The translations under genes were made by a program, and so were the position numbers. A stretch of DNA of 64,000 bases from Promicromonospora umidemergens (GTDB lineage Bacteria > Actinomycetota > Actinomycetes > Actinomycetales > Cellulomonadaceae). The notes below the pieces were generated by a model that saw only the letters and a program-made list of their open reading frames with translations, did no database searches and had not been told where the DNA came from. Shown piece after piece: positions 18,033 through 26,664 of the stretch. Numbering within the stretch: the stretch's first letter is position 1; each line of letters begins with the position of its first letter. The stretch covers positions 1-64,000 of the forward strand of contig NZ_JAMTCT010000023.1 in assembly GCF_024171995.1 (NCBI RefSeq), in the 5' to 3' direction.

Positions 18033-19372
18033 CCGTCGCTCATCTTCTTCAGGGCAAGGGGCAGGTCTGCGAGCCGGCCCAGGGTGAGCACACCGAGCTC
18101 GGCGATGGCGTGCCGGCCGAGGGACGCGCCCGGGACGCACTGGATCGCCATGACCTGCACCCCTGCGGGGACACGGGCCGACGCCGAGCGGAGCTCGGTG
18201 GGCGTCACCCTGCTGCCGATCACGAACGCGATCACCGAGAAGTCCGCCGCGGCCATGGCGGCCGAACGGGCCAGGTCGACCAGCTTGGACTTGCGGGACT
18301 CGAGCTCGATCCGCGACAGGTCGTCCATGAGGCGCGTGCGGTGGTCACCGCGCAGCGAGGCCTCGTTGACCAGCACCGTGACGCCGCGGTCCTCCTTGAT
18401 GGCCTGCAGGCCCAGGGAGCCGCACACGCTCACCGCGAGCTCGAACTCCTCGTCGTTCGCGTAGTCCTCGGCGCGCGTGGACAGCAGCACCGCGAGGTGC
18501 GAGCGGCGGGTCTCCTCGAACTGGCGCACCATGAGCTGGCCCGTGCGCGCCGTCGTCTTCCAGTGGATGTGCCGCCGGTCGTCGCCGGGCACGTAGTCAC
18601 GCAGGGCGTGGAAGTTCACGTCCGAGTTCGTGATGTCGTTGGTGACCCGCCCCTCGAGGTCCTTCAGGAAGCCGGTCGACGAGCCCGTGAGGTTCTTGAC
18701 GCGCGGGTGCACGAAGACCTCCTGCTCGTTCGTCCAGGTCATCTCGCGGCGGAGCAGGCCGAGCGGGTCAGCGCGAACGGACTTGACCGGACCGACGGTG
18801 ATCACGCTGCGGCGCCGGGTCGGGATGGTGAAGATCTCCTCGTGCGACCCACCGCGGGGCAGGCGCGGCACGGGGAACGCTGCGGTGCCGGTACCGACGG
18901 GAAGCTCCATCACCGAGGGAAGCAGCGCGCGGCTCGACCCGTTGCGCACGTCGAGCCGCCCGACGGCGCGGTCACCGACCGTCACGCGCGCCTGCGCCAG
19001 GTCCAGCACGACGTCGTACTTGAACCGGCCCAGCACGAACACGATGGCGCAGACGAGCGTCACGGTGAGCACGATCGCCGCGACGAGCACCTCGAGCCAG
19101 CCGAGCATCAGCCCGGCCACCCACGCACCGGCGGCCGTGAGCGTCACCGCGATGCCGAACGTGCTGAACGTGCGGCGGACAGGCGTGAGCACGCGCCCGA
19201 CCGCCGCCGCCCGCGAACGGACGGCGGCGGTGAGGGTCACCCAGCCGCGCTGACCACGCAGCACCTGCGCGCGGCCGCCGGCCACTACCCCGCCGAGGCC
19301 GCGCGGCTTCTCCTGCCGCTTCCCGTACGCGGTGCCCGACGCCCCGCCGGACGAGATGCCCGTGGCCGTCAT
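18029..19372 (-). CDS. DUF58 domain membrane protein
   Basis: The 447-residue protein has a basic N-terminal tail, two adjacent membrane helices (about residues 72-115), a beta-rich region, and the DUF58 signature (DYVPGDDRRHIHWK, around 255-275) followed by a von Willebrand A-like fold. DUF58 proteins are encoded next to MoxR ATPases and transglutaminase-like membrane proteins and are thought to act with the ATPase in assembling or chaperoning exported proteins. Its ATG overlaps the MoxR stop and its stop overlaps the transglutaminase-like start, so all three are coupled. It matches duf58 of the PFNA cluster. Confidence 0.92.
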   Translation of the reverse strand: MTATGISSGGASGTAYGKRQEKPRGLGGVVAGGRAQVLRGQRGWVTLTAAVRSRAAAVGRVLTPVRRTFSTFGIAVTLTAAGAWVAGLMLGWLEVLVAAIVLTVTLVCAIVFVLGRFKYDVVLDLAQARVTVGDRAVGRLDVRNGSSRALLPSVMELPVGTGTAAFPVPRLPRGGSHEEIFTIPTRRRSVITVGPVKSVRADPLGLLRREMTWTNEQEVFVHPRVKNLTGSSTGFLKDLEGRVTNDITNSDVNFHALRDYVPGDDRRHIHWKTTARTGQLMVRQFEETRRSHLAVLLSTRAEDYANDEEFELAVSVCGSLGLQAIKEDRGVTVLVNEASLRGDHRTRLMDDLSRIELESRKSKLVDLARSAAMAAADFSVIAFVIGSRVTPTELRSASARVPAGVQVMAIQCVPGASLGRHAIAELGVLTLGRLADLPLALKKMSDG

Positions 19373-20343
19373 GCCGAAGCCCGCTCCTGCGGAGCCGCGA
19401 CGTCGCTCATGATCCGGGCCAGGATGACGTCGGGGCGGGAGCCCGCGAACTCGGCCTCCGGGTCCAGCACGAAGCGGTGGCCCCAGACGGGCTGGGCCAG
19501 CTCCTTGATGTCGTCGGGCAGCACGTAGTTACGGCCGTGCGCGGCTGCCCACACCTTGGAGCAGCGCACCAGGGCCAGCGCACCACGGACCGACACGCCG
19601 ACCCGCACCTCGGCCGCGTTGCGCGTCTCCTCGCTGAGCCGGCTGACGTACTCGAGCACCGCTGTGTCGGTGTGCACGGTCATGGCCAGGTCGGCCATCT
19701 CCGTGACGGCCTTGGTCGTGATGAGCGGCTGCAGCGCCAGGCTGCGGTCCTTCACCGAGGCGCCCGACAGGATCTCCACCGTCGACGCGTGGTCCGGGTA
19801 CCCGACGGACGTCTTCATGAGGAAGCGGTCGAGCTGTGCCTCGGGCAGGCGGTAGGTACCGGCCTGCTCGATCGGGTTCTGGGTGGCGAGCACCATGAAC
19901 GGGCGGCCGGTCTCGTGCGCGATCCCGTCGACGGTGACGCGGCCCTCCTCCATGACCTCCAGCAGCGCCGACTGCGTCTTCGGCGAGGCACGGTTGATCT
20001 CGTCCGCCAGGACGATGGAGTTGAAGATCGGGCCGGGGTGGAAGTCGAACTTGCCCGAGTTCTGGTCGTAGATCGTCACACCGGTGACATCGGACGGCAG
20101 CAGGTCCGGCGTGAACTGGATGCGGTTGTGCGTCCCCTGGACCGACGCCGCGATGGAGCGGGCGAGCATGGTCTTGCCCGTGCCGGGAGCGTCCTCCAGC
20201 AGCAGGTGGCCCTCGGCGAGCATGCAGGTGAGCGCCAGGCGGATCACCGGTGCCTTGCCAAGGACCGCCTGGCCGACGTTACCGACGAGCCGGTCGAAGG
20301 TCTGGGCGAACCAGGCCGCCTGCTCGGGGGTCATCGTGGTCAT
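19369..20343 (-). CDS. MoxR-family AAA+ ATPase
   Basis: This 324-residue cytoplasmic AAA+ protein has Walker A in EDAPGTGKTML (about 50-60), Walker B in IVLADEINRASP (about 108-120), a sensor-1 Asn in VLATQNPIEQ and the C-terminal lid helices typical of MoxR. MoxR ATPases remodel or activate partner proteins, commonly those carrying VWA or DUF58 domains, here the coupled downstream gene. It is the first gene of the long minus-strand run reaching to the secretion ATPase. The upstream gap to the giant FN3 gene is 105 bp and holds a strong hairpin, so a separate promoter is possible though I cannot locate one securely. Confidence 0.94.
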   Translation of the reverse strand: MTTMTPEQAAWFAQTFDRLVGNVGQAVLGKAPVIRLALTCMLAEGHLLLEDAPGTGKTMLARSIAASVQGTHNRIQFTPDLLPSDVTGVTIYDQNSGKFDFHPGPIFNSIVLADEINRASPKTQSALLEVMEEGRVTVDGIAHETGRPFMVLATQNPIEQAGTYRLPEAQLDRFLMKTSVGYPDHASTVEILSGASVKDRSLALQPLITTKAVTEMADLAMTVHTDTAVLEYVSRLSEETRNAAEVRVGVSVRGALALVRCSKVWAAAHGRNYVLPDDIKELAQPVWGHRFVLDPEAEFAGSRPDVILARIMSDVAAPQERASA

Positions 20344-20403
20344 CTCGTGTTTCCCTACTGCTCGTTGCTGCTCGTCCGTCGGATGAAGTTGTGTCGCTGG
20401 TGG

Positions 20404-20439
20404 CGTGCCCGGCCGCCGGCGGCGCGGCGGCCGGGCACG
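20404..20439 (-). terminator. GC-rich hairpin after the first giant surface-protein gene
   Basis: Perfect 15-bp arms (20404-20418 and 20425-20439) enclose a 6-nt loop, 10 bp beyond the stop of the giant gene in its direction of transcription. No T-tract follows, which is common for actinobacterial terminators. It separates the giant gene from moxR. Confidence 0.6.
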
Positions 20440-20448
20440 CGGGCCGTC

Positions 20449-23400
20449 CTACCATCTCCGCGCCTCGTACCGGACGCCGTCGATCCGCACGGCGACGTCC
20501 GTATTCGGGTAGCCGTAGAAGCAGTTCAGCTGGAAGGTGCCGCTGTCACCCACGGCGCCGAAGTTCACGCTCTGGCTGGAGTCGGGCGTCAGGATGTTGT
20601 GCCAGCCCGACTCGTCGGGGTTCGTGCCCGACCAGCACTCGACGGAGTGGTTGCCGGGCTCGAAGTCCGACCAGTTGACCCTGAAGAAGGCGCACGAGGA
20701 GTGTTCGCACTGATTGTTGTTCACACTCGAGCCGTGGGAGACATAAGCGCTCGGATTCGGCTTGGCGGCCGAGGTCCCGCTCGCACAGTCGGAGGCCTTC
20801 TGCCCCTCGGTGTCCGTGACCTCGACGCACGCCTCTTTCGTGTCGCTGTAGCCGGCCGAGGCAGTCTCGCTGCCGCTCGTGGCGCTGCTGGTGATCGCGC
20901 CCGTGACCCGGACCGATCGGATGGCACGGCCGTTGGTCTCGGTGCCGTCCCAGGAGAAGCTGACCTGCTGGTTCCCACCGTCCGCCGAGATGGTCGGCGT
21001 CGGCACCGGGCCGTACGGGACCACCGCGTTGGAGGAAGCGGTCCAGGGGGAGCACTCGCCGCTGTTGCAGGCACGGACCCGGAACGTGTAGGACGTCCCG
21101 TTGTTCAGGCCGCTAAAGGTGGTCGACGTATCGTTCCCGGTGTTCTTGAGCGTCCCGTCGCTGGCCTGAACCTCGTGGTAGCCGCCGGTACCGCGGTAGT
21201 CCGAGGTCCCACTCCACTCGACGTCGGCCTGCCCGCTGGTGTTGGTACCGAGAGACGCCTCGGGCGTCCCCGGGATGACGGGCTCCCCGTACGGCTCCAC
21301 CGCGTTCGAGAAGGGGCTCGCCGGTCCGTCGCCTGCCTTGTTCGTCGCCCGGACCCGGAACGTGTACGTCGACTTGTTCGAGAGCTCCTGGACCGGCTGC
21401 GTGGTCTCGGCGGTGTTGATGGACTTGACGAGCTCGCCACCCGTGTAGACGCCCAGCCAGTACTCGTCGATGGCGTCGCCGTTGTTCGCCGGGGCGTTCC
21501 AGTTCACGATGATCTGGCCGCCGGCGGCGGTCTCCACCCGCTTGGCGGTCGGCGCTGCCGGCGCCGCGGGAGGCGCGGCCGGCGTCTCCGGTACGGACGG
21601 GTCGCTCCAGTCGGACGGGTCGGGAGCGTCGTTCTTCGCCTGCACGCTGACCGTGTAGGCGGTGCCGTTCTGGAGCCCGTCCCAGACCGTCTGGCCACCC
21701 TCGAGGCAGGTCTTCTGGGTCGGGCCATCATTCGGGGGCGGGCTGATCTCGAGGTTGACGCACTCGATCGGCGACCGGTCGGTGTAGGCCCGGTTCTTCC
21801 ACGTGACCGTGAGCTCGCTGTCGCCGAACTCCAGCGACGGCGGCGCGGGCTTGTCGGGCTTCTCGTCCGGCCGGGCCTCGCGGGACGCCGGGGACGGGTC
21901 CGACTCGCCCACGTCGTTGGTGGCAGTCACCGTGAAGGTGTACTTCACGTTGTTCTGCAGCCCGTCGAACGTGCACGTGGTCGTGGAGCACTCGTGCTCC
22001 TGGCCGGTGTTCGTCTTGAGCGTGTACGCCGTGATGTCCGAGCCGTTGTTGTTCGGCTGGTCCCAGGTCAGGACCACGGTCTCCGACCGCACCTCCTCGA
22101 CCCGCGGCGCGCGCGGCGCTTCTGGCTTGCCGAGCACGGTGAGCTTCGCGATGCCGTCGACCTCGCGGTCCGGGTCCTTCGTGGCGTCCTGCACGCGGTA
22201 GCGCACGAGCATCGCACCGGTGAAGTCCTCGGCGGGCGTCACCACGAGCTGGTTGCCGCTGTACGACGCCGTGCCGGCGCCGGTGTCGACCGTCGGGGTG
22301 CCCGACAGCGTGAGCTCGTCCTCGGGGAACGGGTTGGTGTCGTTGGCGAGCACCGGCACGGTCGTCGCCTCGCCCTGGTGCGCGTCTCGCACCACGTCCT
22401 CGGTCGTCTGCACCAGCGGCCGGGTGGACGCCATGACCTCGACGGTCAGCTTGGTCCGGACGGGCCGGTTCAGCCCGTCGGACACCGTCACGGGCAGCTC
22501 CCGGAAGGTGCCCTTCGAGACCGACTTCTCGGCCTGGCCGGTCACCGTCGCGCCCGAGACCGACGTGGAGATACCGTCGCCGGCCGTGACGTCGAATTCC
22601 AGCGGGTCCTTGTCCGGGTCCGTGACGTACCGCGAGAGGTCGACGGTCGCCTCCTCGCCGGCCGCGACCTGCAGCACGGGCGTGCCGGTGACCTTCGGCG
22701 GCAGGTTCTTCGCCGGGGTCACGTCGATCGGCAGCGTCAGCACGGCGGTGAGCCCCTCGGCGTCGTCCGGCCCGTCACCGTCGGTGACCTCGAAGCTGAC
22801 GGAGGCCGCCCCCGCGTAGTCCTTGACCGACGTGTACACCACGGTGTCGTGGTCGGTGGCGGAGACCGTGCCCTCGACCGCCTTGACCGTGTTCTCCTCG
22901 GTGATCCGCGGCTCGCGGTCCTCCCGGACCACCACGTACTTGGCGAGGTCGATGGTGAGCGGCTCGCCGCTCGTCGCCTTGAGCGGGCCCTGGCCCGGCT
23001 TCACGTGCGGCCGGGACTGGTCGCCCGGCACGCGCACGAACGCCTTGGCCTCCAGCCCGTCCATGTCGGTCACGGTGTAGGTGATGACCCGCGCGCGCTC
23101 GGTGAGCTGCACCTCGACCGAGCCCGACTCGGTGACCGTCACGCCCTCGAGCGACTCGTCGACGGCGACGCCGAGGTCGGCCGCCACGCCGTCCGGGTCC
23201 ACGTCGTTGTCGAGCACCTTGACCGTCACGCTCGAGGCGCCCTCCACGTCGTCGGCCGTCACCACGTCGTCGTGCGCGACCGGGCGCAGCAGCGGCGCGT
23301 CCTGGTCGACGTTCACGGTGATGGCGCCGCTCGCGCGTGCCTTGAAGGTGTCCTGGACGCCGTAGTAGAAGGAGTAGGCCCCCTCGTCGCCCGGGGCCTC

Positions 23401-26400
23401 GACGACCACGTCGTCGTCGACGGCCCTTGGGTCGATGGAGTCGTTGCCCTCGAAGCCCTTGGCCACCAGACCGATCTGGTCGCCGTCGGGGTCCGAGTCG
23501 TTGTCGAGGGCGGCGACGGCCACCGTCCGGCCTGGGCGGACCGTCGTCTCGTCGTCGATCGCCTGCGGCTCCTGGTTGCTTGCGGGCGGCCTGGCGACAC
23601 CCACCCGGACCGTGCCCTCCGCCGGGGCGCCGCGCGTGTCCATCACCTGGTAGGTGAACGTGTCGAGGCCGCTCGCGTCCTCCGCCGCCTGGTAGTCGAT
23701 GAACCCGTCCACGATCGTGGCCCTGCCCTGGCTCGGCGCACCCGAGACGGAGCTCAGCGTCACGTAGTCGCCGTCCGGGTCGGTCCCGTCCAGCGGCAGC
23801 GGGATGCGGACGATGCCGCCGCTGAGCACGCGCGCCTCGACGTCGGGCAGCTGCGGGGCGCCGTTCTCCGGGGCGTCCACCACGTGGACGGTGATCTGCG
23901 CGGAGTCCTTCTGCCCGTTGCTGTCCTCCACCTCGTAGACCGCGTGATACGTCCCGGCCTCCTTGGCGGCACGGAATCGCACGCTGTCCTCGGAGACGAA
24001 CGCCTCGCCCGCCTCCGCAGGAGGCGACTCCTGCAGCTCGTCGGTGATCGTCATCTCCAGGCCGTCCGGGTGCGTGTCGTTCTTCAGCACCGGGATGGTC
24101 ACGACGTCACCCGCGTGGACGGTGGCCTCGTCCGGCCCCGCCTCCGGGGGCCGCAGCTGAGCCGGCGCCGGGATGGGCACCACGCGCAGCTGCCCCGCGA
24201 CCGTGCCCGAGCCGTTGGCCACCTTGTAGCTCAGGACGACCGGCTCGTCGAGGCGCTTGATCTCGGAGACCTTCAGGATCTGGTGGTTCAGCACGGAAAC
24301 GCTCACCGGGGCGTCCGACGGCACGTCGATGCCCTTGACCACGAGCACGCCGCCCGTCGGGTCGGTGTCGTTCGCCAGGACGTCCACCAGCGCGGTGCCG
24401 CCGGTCGGGAGCAGCACCTGGTCCGACACCGCCACCGGGGAGCGCGCCTCGTCGGCCGGGTCGGTGACGTCCACCCGCACCAGGCCCATCACCGGGGCGT
24501 TGGGCCCGTCGGTGATCTGGTAGATGACGTCGTGCGAGCCCACCTTGTCGCTCGTGAAATTGAACGAGCCGGCGGTCTGGTTCTGCTCGACCGTCGCGGA
24601 GGGCACCTCGGCGACGCTCGTCATGCGGATCTTGTCGCCGTTCGGGTCGAAGTCGTTCTGCAGCGGGTTCACGGTGACCGGCTCGCCGGCGAGCACGGTG
24701 ACGTGGTCCTGCACAGGGACGGGCTTCACGTTGGTCGCCACGACGTCGACGATCAGCGTGCCCTCGACGAGCGTGTCCATCGCGTCCGACACCGTGACGT
24801 CCACGATCTTGTGGCCCGTCGCGGCGCCGCCGTCCCGGAACTCGATGGTGCCGTCCGGACGGAAGCGCACCTCGTCGCGCTTGTCGGCGGTGCTCGCGTT
24901 CGACAGGAACAGGTCGTCGCCGTCCGGGTCCTTGAAGTACGGCAGCACCTTGATGGTACCGAGCCCGTCCTGACCGACCTGCAGCACCGGCTTACCCGTC
25001 TGGGCGGGCGGGTTGTTCTCCTCGAGCGGCACCACCTTGACGTCCACCGAGGAGGTCGCCGTGCCGTTCTCGCGACCGTCGTCGACCTCGTAGTCGAAGC
25101 TGGTGGTACCTGTCGCGTCCGGCGGCACGTTCGCCTGCAGTGCCGCGCCGTTGAGCACCCGGTCGACGGTGATGTCGCCCTTCGCCTCGCCCTTGACGGA
25201 CGCCGTCATGACGTCGCCGTCCCGGTCGAAGTCGTTGCCCAGCACGTTGAGGACGGTGGTGCGGCCGGGCCGCACCCCGAACCTGTCGGGCTTGGGCTCG
25301 GGCGGGCGGTTCGCCTGGTCGCGCTCGGCCACGAACTGGTCGACGTGCTCGGGCGTGGTGTCCTCCGACTCGGTCTTCTCGCCCTCCTCGTCCTCCGGCA
25401 TCTTCAGGTCCCAGTCATCGACCTTCTCGAACTCGTCGGCGGCCATCCACAGGGAGCCGTCCGCGACGTCGTTCAGCACGATGACGTTCCGGTTCACGCG
25501 GTAGACGAGGGTCGCGGCGGCGTCGACGCCCTCGAGCACCTGGTCGACGTCGTTGTCCGGGCCGGGGCAGTCACGGACCACCTGGCCCGAGCCGGACCAC
25601 GCCCCGTAGGTGCACCCGCTGAGCTGTACGGGCGCTGACGGGTTGCCGGACGACGTACGCGTGGTCGCCTCACCACCGTCCAGCGGCTGGGTGACCAGGC
25701 CCTTGGTCGTGGCGAGCGCCACGTTGGACGCGTCGTCGGAGGGCTGCTGGAGCATGCCCTGCGCGCCGTCCTCGATCTCCACCGTGTCGCCGCCGGGAAG
25801 CACCAGCGTCCCGGTCGACTCGTCCAGCACCACCGGCTCGTCGCCCACGGCGGAGGCCTGCACCTCGGCATCGGGCTTGACCGGGAGCTCCGACTCCTCG
25901 GGCTCCTCGGCGACCCCCTGGGTGCCGGTCGGGATCGTGTAGAGCTTGCCGTCGGACGGGACGGCGAGGAAGACGGTGCCCTCGTTGCTCACCGTGATCT
26001 CGCCGCCCAGGCCGGCCTTGAGGACCGGCTTCATCTCCTTCTCGTCGAACGCCACGGCGCCGTCGAACGGGATGACCCAGGTCCGGCCGGTCTCGTCGTC
26101 GTACACGGCGGTCGTGGCGCCGCCGGCCGCGACCTTCGCGCCCGCGGGAAACTTCATGGTGCCCTCGAGTGCCAGCAACGCCGGGTCGACCGGGCTGGCG
26201 GAGGAGTCGCCGCCGCTCTTCAGCAGCACGCGCTGCGCGCCCTGCTCCACGTCAAAGCTTGTCGAGTTGGCGAGCAGCGTGCCGTCGAGGGCCTTCGCCT
26301 CGTAGTTGAACCGTCCGAGCTTGCCCGACGCCGTCTGGGTCACCCAGACGCCGGAGTCGTTGAGCTCGACGTCCGCCGTCGCCTCACCTTCGTAGAGGAG

Positions 26401-26493
26401 CGCGAAGCCGAGGAGCCCCGCACCGAAGAGGGTCACCGCACCGATCGATGCAGCTGACCGGCGATTCTCGTACACGCGTGAGACAAAGCTCAT
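20449..26493 (-). CDS. Giant Ig-like/FN3 surface protein A
   Basis: The 2014-residue protein has a short basic N-terminus and a single membrane helix (about 12-34) without a clear cleavage site, so it is probably an anchored surface protein. Residues about 40-390 are beta-rich and propeller-like. Ten Ig/cadherin-like modules (about 394-1450) each carry an Asn-Asp-x-Asp-Pro-x-Gly-Asp type Ca-binding loop. Five FN3 modules (about 1454-1870) and a Cys-containing C-terminal domain ending in Trp follow. AGGAGG lies just before the ATG. The dyad at 26601 suggests coregulation with the WXG100-like genes. It matches fn3 of PFNA clusters, whose product is exposed and binding in bifidobacteria. Mature folding may depend on the MoxR-DUF58 pair. 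Confidence 0.9.
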   Translation of the reverse strand: MSFVSRVYENRRSAASIGAVTLFGAGLLGFALLYEGEATADVELNDSGVWVTQTASGKLGRFNYEAKALDGTLLANSTSFDVEQGAQRVLLKSGGDSSASPVDPALLALEGTMKFPAGAKVAAGGATTAVYDDETGRTWVIPFDGAVAFDEKEMKPVLKAGLGGEITVSNEGTVFLAVPSDGKLYTIPTGTQGVAEEPEESELPVKPDAEVQASAVGDEPVVLDESTGTLVLPGGDTVEIEDGAQGMLQQPSDDASNVALATTKGLVTQPLDGGEATTRTSSGNPSAPVQLSGCTYGAWSGSGQVVRDCPGPDNDVDQVLEGVDAAATLVYRVNRNVIVLNDVADGSLWMAADEFEKVDDWDLKMPEDEEGEKTESEDTTPEHVDQFVAERDQANRPPEPKPDRFGVRPGRTTVLNVLGNDFDRDGDVMTASVKGEAKGDITVDRVLNGAALQANVPPDATGTTSFDYEVDDGRENGTATSSVDVKVVPLEENNPPAQTGKPVLQVGQDGLGTIKVLPYFKDPDGDDLFLSNASTADKRDEVRFRPDGTIEFRDGGAATGHKIVDVTVSDAMDTLVEGTLIVDVVATNVKPVPVQDHVTVLAGEPVTVNPLQNDFDPNGDKIRMTSVAEVPSATVEQNQTAGSFNFTSDKVGSHDVIYQITDGPNAPVMGLVRVDVTDPADEARSPVAVSDQVLLPTGGTALVDVLANDTDPTGGVLVVKGIDVPSDAPVSVSVLNHQILKVSEIKRLDEPVVLSYKVANGSGTVAGQLRVVPIPAPAQLRPPEAGPDEATVHAGDVVTIPVLKNDTHPDGLEMTITDELQESPPAEAGEAFVSEDSVRFRAAKEAGTYHAVYEVEDSNGQKDSAQITVHVVDAPENGAPQLPDVEARVLSGGIVRIPLPLDGTDPDGDYVTLSSVSGAPSQGRATIVDGFIDYQAAEDASGLDTFTYQVMDTRGAPAEGTVRVGVARPPASNQEPQAIDDETTVRPGRTVAVAALDNDSDPDGDQIGLVAKGFEGNDSIDPRAVDDDVVVEAPGDEGAYSFYYGVQDTFKARASGAITVNVDQDAPLLRPVAHDDVVTADDVEGASSVTVKVLDNDVDPDGVAADLGVAVDESLEGVTVTESGSVEVQLTERARVITYTVTDMDGLEAKAFVRVPGDQSRPHVKPGQGPLKATSGEPLTIDLAKYVVVREDREPRITEENTVKAVEGTVSATDHDTVVYTSVKDYAGAASVSFEVTDGDGPDDAEGLTAVLTLPIDVTPAKNLPPKVTGTPVLQVAAGEEATVDLSRYVTDPDKDPLEFDVTAGDGISTSVSGATVTGQAEKSVSKGTFRELPVTVSDGLNRPVRTKLTVEVMASTRPLVQTTEDVVRDAHQGEATTVPVLANDTNPFPEDELTLSGTPTVDTGAGTASYSGNQLVVTPAEDFTGAMLVRYRVQDATKDPDREVDGIAKLTVLGKPEAPRAPRVEEVRSETVVLTWDQPNNNGSDITAYTLKTNTGQEHECSTTTCTFDGLQNNVKYTFTVTATNDVGESDPSPASREARPDEKPDKPAPPSLEFGDSELTVTWKNRAYTDRSPIECVNLEISPPPNDGPTQKTCLEGGQTVWDGLQNGTAYTVSVQAKNDAPDPSDWSDPSVPETPAAPPAAPAAPTAKRVETAAGGQIIVNWNAPANNGDAIDEYWLGVYTGGELVKSINTAETTQPVQELSNKSTYTFRVRATNKAGDGPASPFSNAVEPYGEPVIPGTPEASLGTNTSGQADVEWSGTSDYRGTGGYHEVQASDGTLKNTGNDTSTTFSGLNNGTSYTFRVRACNSGECSPWTASSNAVVPYGPVPTPTISADGGNQQVSFSWDGTETNGRAIRSVRVTGAITSSATSGSETASAGYSDTKEACVEVTDTEGQKASDCASGTSAAKPNPSAYVSHGSSVNNNQCEHSSCAFFRVNWSDFEPGNHSVECWSGTNPDESGWHNILTPDSSQSVNFGAVGDSGTFQLNCFYGYPNTDVAVRIDGVRYEARRW

Positions 26494-26561
26494 GCGTCCT
26501 CCTCTTCATCACTCCACCGAAGTCTGTTCACCCGGACCGCACACACAGGCGCAACGGGAGC

Positions 26562-26616
26562 ACCTTACCGGGACGAAGGGTGAATCGTCCTGGAGTTTTG
26601 TGGGCAGGACTACCCA
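26562..26616 (-). promoter_or_regulatory. Predicted promoter and dyad operator of giant surface protein A
   Basis: TGGGCA-GGAC-TACCCA lies at 26601-26616, one base from perfect. A TAAGGT -10-like hexamer is at 26562-26567, its first base 41.5 bp from the dyad centre. That is about one helical turn farther than in the other three copies, so the activator would bind the same DNA face. The remainder of the 26494-26664 gap shows no other clear element. Confidence 0.45.
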
Positions 26617-26664
26617 TGGTGCTCGACCGGATTGTAGGAGTCTGTCCGCCGCCTTGGCCGGTCG

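Noticed and set aside
19477-25638. A 2053-codon plus-strand open frame
   Set aside because: It is antisense to MoxR and giant protein A, is Arg/His/Val-rich with no domain, and arises from the strong GC3 bias of the real genes. The same holds for plus-strand frames at 2386-4872 and 4969-8256.
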